64,000 nucleotides of DNA from NCBI RefSeq assembly GCF_004004555.2, contig NZ_SACP01000013.1:1-64000 (forward strand), given 5' to 3'. Below, one piece after another: positions 63,651 through 64,000 of the stretch. Every line of letters starts with the position of its first letter. Positions within the stretch are counted from its first letter, which is position 1. The notes beneath the pieces were generated by a model, which saw only the letters and a list, made by a program, of their open reading frames with translations, ran no database searches and had not been told where the DNA came from. Origin of the DNA: Methylobacterium oryzihabitans (GTDB lineage Bacteria > Pseudomonadota > Alphaproteobacteria > Rhizobiales > Beijerinckiaceae). The translations under genes and the position numbers were made by a program.

Positions 63651-63686
63651 GTCTTGTTACCAAAATCCGTCGGTTGGTAACAAGAC
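63651..63686. promoter_or_regulatory. Operator-like palindrome 2 upstream of the nucleotidyltransferase-fold gene
   Basis: Arms of 13 bp (63651-63663 and 63674-63686), core GTCTTGTTACCAA, 10-bp spacer. It shares CTTGTTACCAA with palindrome 1; the two centres are 54 bp apart, about five helical turns. Confidence 0.7.
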
Positions 63687-63958
63687 GCCCTCCTGCTGCT
63701 CCCGCTCACCGTGCCGCCTGCGGTGGACAGGCCCGCGCGGCCGAGCGGGGCCGAAATCCGCATCGCGACAGCGACCGCGAACGGTCGCCGGAAGCATCGC
63801 CCGGATCCCGCATGACGGCGTCACGGCGACGCCCTCGCCGCGTCACAGCCCGATACCACCTCCGCCCCCGCCTTGGAGCTAGTCTAACCTGGATCGGCGG
63901 CGCGGGATCCGGACCGCGAGGCCGCGATCCCGAGTCCAGGAGCAGAGACCGCGACCCC

Positions 63959-64000
63959 ATGGCCAAGCCCGTCCACTCGATGATCCGCGTGCGCGACGAG
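63959..64000 (+). CDS. VOC-family (glyoxalase/lactoylglutathione lyase-like) protein, N-terminal fragment
   Basis: The last 42 bp encode MAKPVHSMIRVRDE, the usual start of VOC-superfamily lactoylglutathione-lyase-like proteins (MAKP-HSMIRV-DE). AGGAG lies at about 20 bp before the ATG. The rest is beyond the window edge, so function is only suggested. Confidence 0.55.
   Translation, partial: MAKPVHSMIRVRDE

Noticed and set aside
63745..63820. A fourth copy of the interspersed palindromic repeat (GAAATCCGCATCGCGA text).
   Set aside because: Only about 15 bases match the family and the hairpin partners are absent; likely chance or a decayed remnant.
1..64000. CRISPR array, rRNA operon, prophage or complete insertion sequence.
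   Set aside because: No regularly spaced direct repeats, no rRNA landmarks, no phage structural or transposase proteins were found on either strand by reading.

Overview
The window is about 64 kb of a very GC-rich alphaproteobacterial chromosome. Gene content and order point to the Methylobacteriaceae, most likely Methylobacterium; this is inferred from protein families and from runs such as rpsB-tsf-pyrH-frr-uppS-cdsA-dxr-rseP-bamA-lpxD-fabZ-lpxA-lpxI-lpxB, not from a search. It reads as chromosome: core genes, one tRNA, and no phage, transposase, rRNA or CRISPR array recognised.

Region 1 (1-7.0 kb): two tandem paralogous efflux operons (FUSC membrane protein, DUF1656 small membrane protein, HlyD-type adaptor). 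The first is cut by the window edge. In the second, the FUSC gene carries two apparent frameshifts. Between them is an AT-richer island (about 1.4-3.7 kb) with a two-gene unit: a ParA-like ATPase followed 2 nt later by a HEPN-domain protein with a complete R-x4-H RNase motif. This is the best candidate for an undescribed, possibly defensive, system.

Region 2 (7.0-12.3 kb): small conserved and stress-type genes (DUF6481, cold-shock protein), a 250-bp nested inverted repeat, an IclR-regulated cupin/SDR catabolic operon with two operator-like palindromes, and a gene whose 3' end has been tandemly duplicated.

Region 3 (12.7-23.0 kb): a TonB-ExbB-ExbD energising operon with an exported partner, a metallophosphoesterase, small exported or membrane proteins, flaF and a FlaG-like gene, and a three-gene two-component cluster.

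Region 4 (23.1-34.4 kb): purS-purQ, an alpha/beta hydrolase, a LuxR-type response regulator, a YjbQ protein, tRNA-Gly(GCC), an AraC regulator beside a PEBP-family exported protein, the NhaA antiporter, a hybrid sensor kinase, an SDR and cyanase.

Region 5 (34.4-39.7 kb): a patchy surface-glycan or glycosylation island with two methyltransferases, a low-GC glycosyltransferase with a beta-trefoil-like N-terminus and a TPR/GT-D-type glycosyltransferase. It also holds an orphan CX3CX2C fragment and a 10-codon ORF behind a perfect Shine-Dalgarno.

Region 6 (40.2-62.2 kb): the translation, isoprenoid and outer-membrane core cluster, then gltA, gltX, comEC and lexA with its SOS box. Region 7 (62.4-64.0 kb): a GSU2403-type nucleotidyltransferase-fold gene preceded by two matched palindromes, and the first 14 codons of a VOC-family gene. 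A family of interspersed palindromic repeats occurs at about 15.6, 25.2 and 29.9 kb and touches the start or stop codons of neighbouring genes.
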